Source of the DNA: Corella eumyota
Taxonomy: Eukaryota; Chordata; Ascidiacea; Phlebobranchia; Corellidae
Assembly: GCA_963082875.1 (NCBI GenBank)
Contig: OY720099.1
Coordinates: 19,263,066 to 19,327,065, forward strand
Reading direction: 5' to 3'
DNA length: 64,000 nucleotides
In this document: positions 44,501-56,300 of the stretch, in pieces
Layout of the letters: each line of letters begins with the position of its first letter
How positions within the stretch are numbered: position 1 is the first letter of the stretch
Translations under genes and position numbers: made by a program
The notes under the pieces: generated by a model
What the model saw: the letters and a program-made list of their open reading frames with translations, nothing else
Told to the model about the DNA's origin: nothing
The model's database searches: none

Positions 44501-47500
44501 TTATTATATCTATATACATAAGAGCTTAGTGGACAATATTTATTTGTATGTTCAATTTAAATGTCTTCAAAATAAATTAAACTGGTGTTTGTGGTCTAAA
44601 AGGAAAATTATCGCTGGCAAATGTAGGTTAAGAGTGACCATATTTTATGATAATTTAAATACTATGGGCTATTGGCTAGTGTATATATATTGCAACTGCT
44701 GTGTTTAACTAAATGTCTTTGTTGTAAGGTTTTCACTACCTGACATTAAAGCAGTTAATGATACCATGTTGAGATGCTGGCCCGTGTTGTCAACTTCTTT
44801 GATGTTGGAGCAGGAAAGAAAAGCAAAGAATGAATGTGAAGCCATGCTACAAATTGCAAGGAATTTATTCACGCATTTAGGTGCAAGTTATTGAAATCTA
44901 TTTTTAGTTAAACTTAATAAAAGTAGGTGGTATGGAATAGTGTGAACACTTTACTACATGAGGTTCTAGGTTTAATTCCCACTGCTTCTATGCCAGAATG
45001 CCCTTAAGTAAGGTACTCTAAATTGTATGAACTTCTGCTAGGCTAAACCCCAATCAATTATAATCAATAATATCCTTAACTATCACAGTCAACTTGAGAC
45101 TGGGTTTTTGCCAATGCAGAACATAAAAATACAGTTAAAAATTTAAAAATTAACTTTAATAAGTTTGATGTAGATGATGTTGGAATGTTGCTTGGTGAAA
45201 TTATCCAAGAAGCGAGAAATTTAACGAATGCAGAGCGATGTTCGGTGTTCCTTGTAGATTATCAATCGAAAGAGCTTGTTGCTAAAGTTTTTGATGGAAT
45301 TGTTACAGTAGACGAGGTGAGCATAAAAAAAATATTCTGTTTATAAAAGTAATGGAGTCACTACATAAAGGGGGAGCATAAAACTGTATAAAATACGGCT
45401 TATTTTATTATTAATTTAGATCTTACTTAAGATTTAGTCATTTTGGGACATTTTTTGTTTTTTGATTTTAAGTTTTTGCTTTTGCAACGTTTATAGTTTT
45501 GCTAACTAATTTATTGAGTTGATTAACCTAGATGGTGATAGGTTTAGAGTAGGATAACCTCGGTATAAACAGGAAATTTCCAACTTGATATGTTTGACAT
45601 TAATCATTACTCATTAGTTTTCCTGTGAATGTGATATCGTTTATTTAATAATAGGGTCTACCTAGCGAAAAAACTTTTTTTTATATAGGAATCTTTTGAA
45701 ATGTTCTTTTAGGAGGGGGGGTTATTAATTGTTTTTTTTTAAGTTAAACCTTTTGTCTTAACTGTTGATATTTTAAATTATTTTCCTTATGTTAGGGTGT
45801 ACAGTGGAAAGTTATATCGGCAAGTAGTACATTGCAAACTTATTTTAATTAAAATCCAATTTGCTTACCCCCAAATTTTTCATCCATTTCACAACAAAAA
45901 ATTAAATCATTCTAGTTCATAATTTTTCATTTTTTCTTATCATTATTTTGGTGGTAGTTTTTAGTGATATCTTTTATTTAAAATACTCTTTAGTAAAAAT
46001 TTGTCATTTTTTTGTTAACTTTTTAGTCACTGGACCCTAACCAATATGATTTCCAGGTATCAGAATAATTATCGGTGCAACTAATATATTATTTAACTTA
46101 GTTTTATTTTAAAACCAGTTATAGCATGCTTAATACTGGATAACAATTTTAAGTTTCTATTAACACATGCACATATTTTATTTTAATTTTGCTTGGTGAT
46201 TTTTAATTTTTTTTTATGTTTTTTTATTTTTGCATTTTTTTACGTTATTGACTGTTGAACATTTTAATTAAATTAGTTGTTTAAATAAGTCATTGGTGAG
46301 CTATTTAAACATATTATTAAAAACAGCTTGAATAGGTATGTTATTAAATATCATAAAAAATCCAATTTTTAGTAAAGCGAAATTGCATTGAATATAATAA
46401 TAACTTAAATTTATTTTAAAATTGAAAAAATTTGAAGTCTATTAATCTTCAGGAATATTATCTATAAAATATTGCATGATTATTGGTCAAAAAATATAGT
46501 AAAGTGTTTATTTATTTAAATAAAACACAATTTAATTAAAATAACTTTTTGCTATAAGGTTTATGTGTGTTGTATGCCTTCCTATATCTCATTCTATAAA
46601 TTACTAATTACTAAAGTTTTATAACTTCTTAATTAAAATAAATTCTAGAACATGAACGAAGTAAGAATTCCATTATCTCAAGGCATAGCTGGACATGTTG
46701 CTACTACAGGTAATTATACAATTTAAAAATTACAAATTTGTTTAATCATCAAAAATAAAATATATATATATATTGTTTACTAAGCTCAGTTATAAATAAA
46801 TGCCAATATCTCTAAATCTGTCAATTATGTCCTAATAATTTTGCTTTATTTTGAATATAAATTAATAAATTTGTGAATTATTCTGATCGCGTTTTAATAA
46901 TTTGATTTGATTAGGTAAAACACTGAATATAACTGATGCTTATTCACATCCTTTATTTTATCGAGGAATTGATGCCACCACTGGATTTAAAACAAGGTAC
47001 AATATAATTTTGTTAATTTTTGAAGCCAAATATTGGGTGTTTAAGGAAAATTAAAGTCAAGTTTTATTTTTAGAAACATTTTATGTTTTCCCATTAAAGA
47101 TCATAATGGAGGTAAGCAATTACTATTAATTATGTATTGATTTTTATTAATTGATTTCTGATGTGAAAAGTTAAATTTACAACCAAAACATAAAGTAACA
47201 TCAGTTACCCCGACCCAGTCTTGAGTTGACTTTGGCAGTTTGGGATATTATTGATTATAATTGCCCGGTAATTATGCTGCAGATTAAGTGCTGGCTCAGC
47301 AGGAGTTTTATTGTTTATTGTGCCTAACTCAAGGAAATCTAACTTGTAAGCAATGGGAGTCAAACCCTAGATACCCAGTATTTTTTCATGTCTAACTTGT
47401 GACTTAATTTTCATCGAATCTGTTTAATATTTTCCAATTAGTAATTTTATTTAACATATGTTTAGTTGTTGTTGGGGTATCTCAGTTGTGCAACAAAATC

Positions 47501-50500
47501 AAAGGTAATATATTAGTATTTACATTTCAAGCCTAATTTAATGAAAAATCTCTTATTGTAGAAATTAAAATTGATTTGTTAGTCTCAATTAATATTGATT
47601 TTATTTTATTGTTCTGTGTGTTCCCATAAGGTAAATATTTGTATTTTGTTGATTTTTAATAAATAGTCTATTATCTGCTTTGCTGTTGGGATTTTAATTG
47701 TTGTAATATGGTCACAATTAGCAACTGATATTTGCCCGCAATAATTCACCTAAGCACCACAAATGGCAGTTTTATATAGTTTGTAGGCCTATAAATTAGA
47801 CATATTCTTTATTATATAGACATATTCTTTATTATATACAGATTTAAACTCTTTTTTCTTTTATGTTAGGTCCTTGCTTCACTTTATATGATGAGGAATT
47901 GGCTGAGAAGTTTTCAGTCTTTTCTGGGATTTCAATTTCTCATGTGAGCAACTTTAAAATTTAAAAACACAAAAAATTATAAAATAAAAATACATCCAAG
48001 TCAAAAATTTTAGGACTATCAAAGTAACGACGACAATGTTTATTAATTGTTATAAATATAAAATAATAATATTCTAACATAACTTGTATAATGGTCATAA
48101 ATTTAGGATTAATTTATATATTTAAAAACTGTAACATTAGTTACAATTTTAATAAAAATTGTTAGCATAATCCAAATACTGTTGTAAAGTTTAAAATTTA
48201 AAATAGACATTTAAAAATATGGTTTTATCCCAAATTAATCAAAAAAATGATGAAAATTTTATGTCAGATTTGCAAAATTAAATGTTTGTTTTTAGTCGTT
48301 GTTGTACAAGGAAGTGGAGGAATCAGATGTCAGAAGTCGACTTGCTAACGAGCTGATGACATATCATATGAATGTAAGCTTCCCTTAATCTTATACCAAT
48401 TTGGCCCTAAATTTAAACTTTTTACCTGTAAAGCATCATGTAATTAAGTCTTAATTATTTTTTAATTTGGCTTCTAAGATTGAACTTTTAACCTGTGAAT
48501 GATAATATATTTATGCATTCAAAATAATTTACATATAATGGAGTTTAGTCACTGTTATATATATATATATATATAATGTTCTATTTATAGGCCTACAAGA
48601 TAAATAAAACTGCTGATTGTGGTACAAGAATTAATTATTAAGGTCAAATATTAGGTGGGAGTTGTGACCATATTACAACAATTTATAACTAATTAAAAAA
48701 CACAAAAAAAACTAATAAAATTAATTTTTTAATGATAGAAAGTAGAAATACATTTAATCATGCAATTTATTTTTAAACCTATATAATATTACTTAAAATT
48801 TTACATTAAAACTTAAAATTTTGACAATTTTTTTTGTATTCTTCTTAGGTGGAACAAGCTGATATTGTTGCCAATATTCCACCTACTAGACCTTTTCCTT
48901 CAATGTTCCATCCTCAATTTGATCAATTTATTTACCCACCAAGACTTCTTGATAGCGAAAAGAAAATTAAAGTTTGTAAAAGTTAAAATAATTTATAAAT
49001 AGTAAACCATGTTAAAACTAAAAGTTTAAAATTTATTAAAAACAAAAATTATAAAAAGAACTCGCATGTTGTGTGAGTGGTTTAAACACTTGCTGGCTTT
49101 ACAACATGGAGTCCTGGGTTTGATACCCACTGCTTTTGTGCTGTATCGTCCTTAAGTAAAGCACTATAACAGCATAACCTTCTGCTTAACCAACACTTAA
49201 TCAGCAGCTTAATTAATCAGGCAATTATAATTAATAATATCACAAACTGCTAAAGTTAACTCAAAACTGGGATAGGGTAAAAAACATTACTTTAAACAAC
49301 AATAAAATTTAATATAAAACAATCAAATACCTTAATGCACTTACACTACACAATTTGTTGTTAATACTACTACTTTATTTTGTTCCACAGGCCTGCATAT
49401 GCATGTATATTGACCTGGGACTTACTACAAAGTTCCACATACATACTCGATCCCTCGTTCACTTTTTATTGATGGTGAGGAAAGGTTACCGGGATCCACC
49501 CTACCACAACTGGGACCACGCCTTCTCTGTAATGCACCACGGTTACCTGCTCGCTAAACATTGGAAATTAAACGAAAAATTAAGGTATTAACCTAAATGT
49601 GTCGGTGAAGTATAGTAGACCATAATAAAGGCTAAAAAATATATTTTAAGCAAAACTAAGACAATTTTTGTCAAGTAATTAGTCATTTGTATTGGTTAAT
49701 TATGTTAAGATGTATTTAAATTTAACGGTAATCAGAAGCAATGATTTTTATTGATTAAAACTCCACCTATTAGTTATAAAGATTGCCTTATAAATTTATA
49801 ATGTATCAATTTTATGAGTAAAGATCATAGTTCTTCTCATTTATTATTCATATTTAACTTGGGAATTACTTTAGCATTTAAAAAGGTTATTTAGTAGAGA
49901 TTTATATATCACAGTTATCATCCTGAGTTAACCCCTAATTGTGCTGTACTATATTTATTAATTTTTTAAATCTATTTTTTTATGGATGCAATTTTTACAA
50001 TGAGTATTTAAATTTTGTATTTCTTATAGTAAGCTAATACTGTCTAAATTTTAATATTTTTTGTATTTTAATTTTTTTAGTGATTTGGAGGTATTGGCAT
50101 TTCTAACAGCTTGTGTTTGCCATGATTTAGATCATAGAGGGACAAACAACGCTTTTCAAGTTAGCTCGGTATGGAAAATGCTCTTTTGATGTGGCAATCA
50201 ATCGTTAAAATTTTGTTTTTTTTACTTAAAATAAATTTTATTTTTAGCACAGCGTTTTGGCAAGTCTTTATAGTTCCGATGGTTCAGTTCTAGAGGTAAA
50301 AGATCCTATTATTTATTTGAAATAAATTATCTAATTAACCAAATAAAATTTACTTTTTTTTACCGTTAAAATTAAAATTTTATTAATTTTTACAGAGACA
50401 CCATTTTGCACAAGCAGTTTGTATTTTAAACACACCCGGCTGTAATATATTTGAAAACCTAAGTAGAAAGGTAAATTAACCAAATACTTTTAATACCTAA

Positions 50501-52024
50501 TATGCATAGATTTGTAAATTAAAATATTCTTTTTTTAAAATAAATTTTAATGATCAAAAATATTTTAAAGTTAAACTTTTATTCCTATTTTTTGTTAGGA
50601 CTACAGCAGAACACTTGACCTAGTAAAAGAAATTATTCTTGCTACTGATGTTGCGAGCCATTTACAAATAATACCTGAGCTTGAAAAACTGGCCCAAACC
50701 GGTTTAAACTGGTCAGAAAAACGTCATAGAGAGCTTGTTCTGGCTTTGTGCATGACAGCAAGTGACCTTTCTGATCAAACCAAAGATTGGAAAACTACAA
50801 AAAATACCTCAGTGAGTGATTATATTGGAAAAAACTTATAAATTTAAGTGTGTGCTTTAACAATCAATGGAAACTTGTAATTTTTAACATATATTGAACA
50901 TTACATTTGACATATACACTGTATATATTGTGTCTATGCTTGATTTTTTTAATTTTACTGGTAAAATAATAATTATTATTTGTTTAGAAATTGGTCTACA
51001 AAGAATTTTTCTCTCAAGGAGACATGGTAAGTTTATAACACTTTTTACACCTCTAAATTTTAATAAAAATGCAGTACATTTTAAATGAATCAATCTTTAA
51101 TTCTTAATCTAACAGCCCATGCCTACCTATATAGTATTAAGATTGTTTTTATAAATGTAGTTAATAGACCGGTATAATTTTTACTTAATTTGTTTTTAGG
51201 AGAAACGAATGGGAAACAGACCAGCGATAATAAATGACCGGGAGAGAGCTTGTGTTCCTCAACTTCAAATCAACTTTATGGAACATATAGCTCTTCCTGT
51301 GTACAGGTAACAAGTTAAATAATCTAAGCATTTTGTTACTACCTTAAATATAAATCCATTACATTAGTTTTAATACCTTTGTTTTAACTTTTTATTGTCT
51401 TCTATGTGAAAAGGGCAGATATAGCTTTATTATAATCCTACCAACTGTTTTTTTTTTGAGCTTGTCAGGGTTAATTTCTGTTAGTACCTTTCTTAAAGAC
51501 ACTACAACATAAAAAGTATGTAATAAAACTGGTTAAATGGTCTTTCTATTGGTTATTTATATGACAGGGTACTACCAGACTGCTTGTCTTAGAGTGGCTT
51601 GGGGAAAAAGCACTCTGCGCACCACAAATGGCATTTTTTTAAATTTGATGACCAATAAATTAATTACAATTGAACTGCTTGTTGTAAGGTGGTTTATACT
51701 ATATTTACCCTGTGCACCACAAATGGTGGTTTTATTATTTTGAAGCCCTATAGATTGGAAATACTTAAATATTGTCCACTGAGCTCCATTATATAGAGAT
51801 TTTTCTTATTTTGCTATAAAATAACTTATATGCTGTTCAGGTTGTTGTCTTCATTTTTTCCTGAATATTCTCCTGTGTATGAAAGTGTTTGTTCCAATAT
51901 CGATAAATGGAGGAAGGTTGAACAAGAGTTCCGTTCACGAGGATTACCTAACAACGATTCACTTGATTTCCTTACTGATGAATTCGACCGTGAGTTATTC
52001 AACGACCCATCTATATCATTGTAA
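41556..52024 (+). CDS. PDE2A: cGMP-stimulated cyclic-nucleotide phosphodiesterase 2A
   Basis: Hydrolyses cAMP and cGMP; cGMP binding to a GAF domain stimulates family members. Twenty-eight exons: 41556-41666, 41829-41918, 42198-42292, 42428-42525, 42701-42756, 42827-42889, 43024-43099, 43176-43231, 43329-43445, 43837-43905, 44279-44409, 44729-44880, 45120-45316, 46649-46709, 46915-46996, 47074-47111, 47466-47504, 47870-47943, 48296-48373, 48849-48971, 49391-49584, 50081-50168, 50248-50295, 50396-50470, 50599-50811, 50988-51026, 51200-51306, 51841-52024; 917 residues, close to the human 941. GAF-A spans about 200-350. GAF-B spans about 385-540 with the NK...F...DE signature. The catalytic domain (about 640-880) has [17 protein letters not shown], the SDLSDQTK metal-site region and the purine-clamp Gln in [18 protein letters not shown] and KEFFSQGD identify PDE2 rather than PDE5, 10 or 11. 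The first exon is the least certain; a GTTTGT donor is assumed at 48972. Confidence 0.9.
42006..42160 (+). repeat. Family B repeat
   Basis: Runs from TCGGTATCAGGATTTTAATT-type sequence and ATAATATGGTTGCAAC to GTAGGTCTATAAATTGGACATAT and CCACCAAGCTCCGTTATAAATAG. One of the clearer copies, in a PDE2A intron. Confidence 0.7.
43513..43605. repeat. 45-48 bp tandem duplication
   Basis: Two adjacent units each reading TTGTTTAATTATTAAATGTA then ACACATCTATG and CTAACTATAT, in a PDE2A intron just after the exon ending 43445. Confidence 0.8.
43936..44231 (-). repeat. Family A SINE, full-length
   Basis: Fourteen T residues, GTATATATCTTTATCCTCG, intact body and reversed head ending CACGCTGCCGG. The best-preserved minus-orientation copy, so probably one of the youngest. 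In a PDE2A intron, ending 47 bases before the exon at 44279. Confidence 0.9.
44931..45106 (+). repeat. Family A SINE, diverged
   Basis: GGTGGTATGGAATAGTGTGA, reduced B box (AGGTTTAATTCCC), CCCTTAAGTAAGG, then AACTTGAGACTGGG. It ends only about 13 bases before the acceptor of the PDE2A exon at 45120. Confidence 0.75.
47155..47385 (-). repeat. Family A SINE, diverged
   Basis: GATGTGAAAAGTTAAATTTA, CCCCGACCCAGTCTTGAG, GTGCTGGCTCAGCAGGAG, degenerate reversed B box (GGGAGTCAAACCC). In a PDE2A intron. Confidence 0.8.
47685..47845 (+). repeat. Family B repeat
   Basis: GGGATTTTAATTGTTGTAAT, GCACCACAAATGGCAGTTTT, GTAGGCCTATAAATTAGACA, then a short duplication of ACATATTCTTTATTATAT. In a PDE2A intron. 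Confidence 0.7.
48555..48690 (-). repeat. Family B repeat, reverse orientation
   Basis: Reverse complement of the family: TTATAGGCCTACAAGATAAATAAAACTGC-like order, then GGGAGTTGTGACCATATTAC. It is preceded by a (TA)n microsatellite at 48556-48577. In a PDE2A intron. Confidence 0.65.
49061..49275 (+). repeat. Family A SINE, diverged
   Basis: TGTTGTGTGAGTGGTTTAAA, B box remnant (GGGTTTGATACCC), CCTTAAGTAAAGCACTATAA and AATCAGCAGCTTAATTAATC. In the PDE2A intron before the first catalytic-domain exon. Confidence 0.75.
51585..51803 (+). repeat. Family B repeat, two partial units
   Basis: GCACCACAAATGGC occurs at about 51619 and GCACCACAAATGGTGG at about 51714, followed by GTCCACTGAGCTCCATTATA. 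Looks like one copy partly duplicated. In the last PDE2A intron, ending just before the exon at 51841. Confidence 0.6.
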
Positions 52025-52749
52025 AAAGCCATGTTTTCTAAAAAAATTGCAATCTCTTACAATATTGTTTTTTCTAAAATCCAGGGTATTGTTATATGTT
52101 TGTTTATTGTATGTTTTATCTGTAAATAGTGCACTAAAAGAGAGTTAAATTTATATTTATCCCAAAAAAGTTACAACAAATTTTGCAATCAATCTGCTAT
52201 ATCAGATTGAAATTTATAAAGAACTATTTTTGTTAGGGTAAAATTTATTCTATTTTTTATCACTAAAAACTTACAAAGCAATACTAAGTTATTTCTTTTT
52301 ACATTTATATTGCATTCAATATTTTCCTAAGCCAATACTTTTTGTTAAACTAAATTTTACCAATTTTTTATTGTTGTACTATTAACCTTTATGCACAAAT
52401 GTAGACCGTGTTAGTTTCAAGATTCTAAACTGTTTAATATTTATTTTCCTTAATATGAACGCACTACCTAAATGTAATTCTTCAAATTTAAATGCTTTAT
52501 TCAAACGTAACGCACTACCTAAATACAAAAGATGTTTCTTTGTTTTTAAGGCACTCTTTATTTATGTCTTGTTAAAATGTCGAACCTGTTTGCATTATTT
52601 CAAAGTGTAAGGCCTCTAAAATAGTTTTATTAAATGTGTTTTTATTGGAATATTTCTTCAAAATGTTTATGTGATATTTCTATTTAGTTGTTTAAATTTA
52701 CAATGTAGTATATATATTATAGTTTATAAATTGTTTTATTGGTACCTTA

Positions 52750-52755
52750 AATAAA
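52750..52755 (+). terminator. Poly(A) signal candidate of PDE2A
   Basis: AATAAA within TTAAATAAAAATAAAATAAC, about 726 bases after the stop. Earlier weaker candidates exist, so the exact site is uncertain. Confidence 0.4.
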
Positions 52756-52865
52756 AATAAAATAACTAAAAAGAAACTATTTTAAACATCATATAATTTA
52801 TGATCAATTAATGTTTAAGAGATATTTGTTTAAGCTTTTACAGTTAGTTCAAACTTTTTTTAAGG

Positions 52866-53052
52866 AAGCAGTGGGTATTGAACATGTAACCCCTTGTAGT
52901 GGAGCCAAGTGGTTTAAACTTCACTTTTCGATGCTTAGTCAAACTTCTAAAATTTACACTACAATTTACTTTGTCAACCTATAACTAAATGACCCTAACG
53001 ACCGGGATTTGCCTAGATTATGAAAGTCAAAATTCGTTTTTCTTGTTTGTAT
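52866..53052 (-). repeat. Family A SINE fragment
   Basis: GCAGTGGGTATTGAACATGT carries a reversed B-box remnant, followed by a rearranged head and body piece. Heavily decayed. Confidence 0.45.
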
Positions 53053-53372
53053 TGAGGATAAACTGAAAGTAAAGGTAAAATATACTTAAAAATGTTGTTT
53101 TTTAGTGAATATATAACATAAATTTTACTTGCGTTGATATAAGTGTATTTTTTGTAATTTAACTAAGATATTGATAAAAAATAATGTTTTTAATAGAAAT
53201 CCAATAAAAAGTCTAGTCACATTTTTTTAGAAAATTCTTGATGAAAATATTTGGAAACACTGATTTACATATCTTAATTAAAAAGAAAACAATAACAAAA
53301 GAAGTCGTTCGAAGTCTTGTGCGTGCAAATAACTTTGTTGTTTAAATTTGTGATCAAATAACAAAGTTTAAA

Positions 53373-56300
53373 ATGATTTGTCCGTCTTCAAGCGAGGAAG
53401 AATCAGATGTTGAGAACGTCGAGGAAGAGTTACAGAATTTAAATGTCGCACAACAAAAAAACCCGACTCGATCGCCAAGCAAAACTGATTCGTATTCCGT
53501 TACATCTAACCAGGTAAACTAAAATCTTGAAAGTTTTTATTTGACGTTTGCTTTAGTAATCGGATTTTAAAAATGCAGAAATAGTCTTTTGCAATTTTTG
53601 AAATTGTTTTTTTAATTTTGTAAAATGTACTGGCAGCATGATTTAGTAGTCAGAACACTTGCCACACTACATGAGGCTGTGTGTTCTATCCCCACTGCTC
53701 TTATGTTGTAGTACCCTTGAGTAAGGCACTATAAATAGTATAAACTTCTGCTAAACCAACTTGAAATTTTTTTTTTAACATTTTGGTTTTTACTAAAAAG
53801 ACTGTTGTTATAATAAACAGGATAGTAGTCAATCTGTCCGTGTTTCGCCTTCTCCTTCTGCTTCAATCAGTATTGAGGATGTGGACTCAAAACAGAGGCA
53901 ACGGGAAGAAGAAGAGAGAAGACTTCGCCTTCAACTCTACATTTTTGTTCTTAGATGCATTTCTTACCCGTTTAACGCAAAACAACCAACAGATATGGCT
54001 AGAAGACAAACTAAGGTTGGGATTGTTATCAATCAATGTTTAATTTGTATGTAATGTGTTGTTGTTGTGATTTTTATTTTACAGTATTCATTGTCTTTAC
54101 TGCAGAACTTAAATTTTCTTTGCAAGATTTTCTCACTAGTGAAAATTTCTAAAATAATTTCTGCCAATTTGTACATCTAAATTGATCACAACTTTCCAAA
54201 ATTAGTAAAATTTATGTCAATTTTTAAGTAATTCATGCCAGATATGTTCTGCATTAAGGGTAATTTTCTTTATTTTCCAAGGTTAACAAACAACAACTTC
54301 AAATCATCAAAGACCGTTTCAACACTTTTTTATCAGGAGAGACACAGATTGCTGCAGATGAAGCTTTTATCAATGCAGTTTCAAGTTATTTTGAGGTTTA
54401 AAGCTCTTACTATTGTCAAGATATAAAATCTTTATATATTCAAAAATATATTAATTTATTAAAAAAGTTGTGAGCTAAACAACCTTGACATTTTCTTTAA
54501 TTTTTTAGGTTTTTCTAAAAAGTGACAGAGTCACACGGATGGTGCAAAGTGGAGGTTGCTCTTCCAATGATTTTCGTGAAGTTTTTAAAAATAATATTGA
54601 AAAACGAGTGAAAGGATTACCTGAAATTGATGGACTTAGTAAAGAAACGGTAAAAAACAGCTTAAGTCTAATATTAAATAATCTTATGTTATGTATTGTT
54701 TTTGAAAACTACACTTGGCTATTCAAAATTGTGAAATTTATAATTTATTTTGTTTAATTATCTTTGAAAATTTCTTTAAAAAAGATGATATTTTTTGCAG
54801 GTTTTGTCGTCGTGGATGGCCAAGTTTGATGCAATTTACAGAGGGGAGGAAGATCCAAGGAGGCCAGGACATCGACTTCCCGCATCTGCAGCATCCGAAC
54901 TTATCCTCAGCAAGGAGCAACTGTACGAGATGTTTCAAAATATTCTCGGAATTAAGAAATTTGAACATCAACTCTTATATAATGCTTGCCAGGTAGGAAA
55001 CTGGTTTATCTTTAACATAATAACACTTAAACCAAGCATTACAATATACTTGACATAGCTCTTACTAGTTTAAACAGTTTTTAAAAAATGTTTTGTAAAA
55101 AACATAAAAAAAATGTAAAAAAAAAAAAATTAAAATTAAAAATTCAGTTACACTTTAGATATAATACTATGTCGATAGGGCAAGCAATTTGACTTTGTAA
55201 AATAATGTTAAAATATTTCTGTAAAGTTGGATAGTTCAGATGAGCAAGCAGCTGCAATAAGAAGAGAGTTAGATGGAAGAATGCATGCTGCTGATAAAAT
55301 TGAGGCAAAGAAAAGATTCCCAAAGTTTTTTCGGCACAACAACGAAGGCGAAAGTCAGTTACAACAACTTTATATCGATGAACTACGCTCACAAGTAAGT
55401 TTGGTTTATTTAAATCTTGTGCTAAAAAGTTATAGAGTTTTGTAAAATATTGTGTGAAAGATAAGAAGATTTTTCTTAACTGTTTTTTTATAGTTTGTGG
55501 TTTTAAATAATTTTTTAGTGCTAAATTTTATTTTATATTTATTCTATTTTATTCAATATTACACATTTTTATCTGTTAAAATTTTTTAACTTTATCTTCT
55601 TCTTTTTTTTAGGTCAACTTGTTAATGGCCAATCTTGAAAGTCTTCCGGTATCCCGAGGAAACAACGATCGATCTTATCCTCTTCGTGGATTCCGAAGGA
55701 TTCAGGTTCCTACAGATCAACCTAACGATGATGAAGTTGCTCTTTCTAAAGCGGATGTTGTTCTGCAATTTACACTAGAGGTTTGTGTATTTAAAACTAT
55801 TATGCATGTGTACAAAATACTTTTATATAGTGCTTAGAACACTCGGCTTTACTACATGGGGTCCTGTGTTTGATCCCAAGCCCTTTTATACTGTAGTCAC
55901 CTTAGGTAAGGTGTGAAACTGCCAAAGTCAAGTCTTGGTCAGGGTTACAACACTTACTCTATGTTTAGGCTGTGAAGCCAGCCTTTCCACATCTTAAATA
56001 ATGATGTATAGGAAAAGAATTAATTTCTTTTTAAGAATAAGCTGTCTTAAGAAATGAGTAAAATATAAAAACATTAAATAATTCTATTTTTACTAGGTTG
56101 TGGTTGTTGAGGTCCAGGGTTTAAAATCTCTTTCCTCAAACAAAATAGTTTATTGCACGATGGAAGCTGATGGTGGGGAGAAACTTCAAACTGACCAAGC
56201 TGAAGCATCTAAACCTGTGTAAGTCAATCTATTATAACTTAACTATTTTAAGTAAACTAAGTAATTTACCAGCAGTGTGGTGTAGTGGTAGGAACACTTG

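Larger units (their letters stand above)
52025..53372. other. Intergenic region between PDE2A and CADPS
   Basis: PDE2A 3' UTR with AATAAA at 52750, a family A SINE fragment, then AT-rich sequence before the CADPS start codon. No other exon was recognised. Confidence 0.6.

Noticed and set aside
48556-48577. (TA)n tract
   Set aside because: Simple AT microsatellite, common in such AT-rich DNA; no further meaning inferred.
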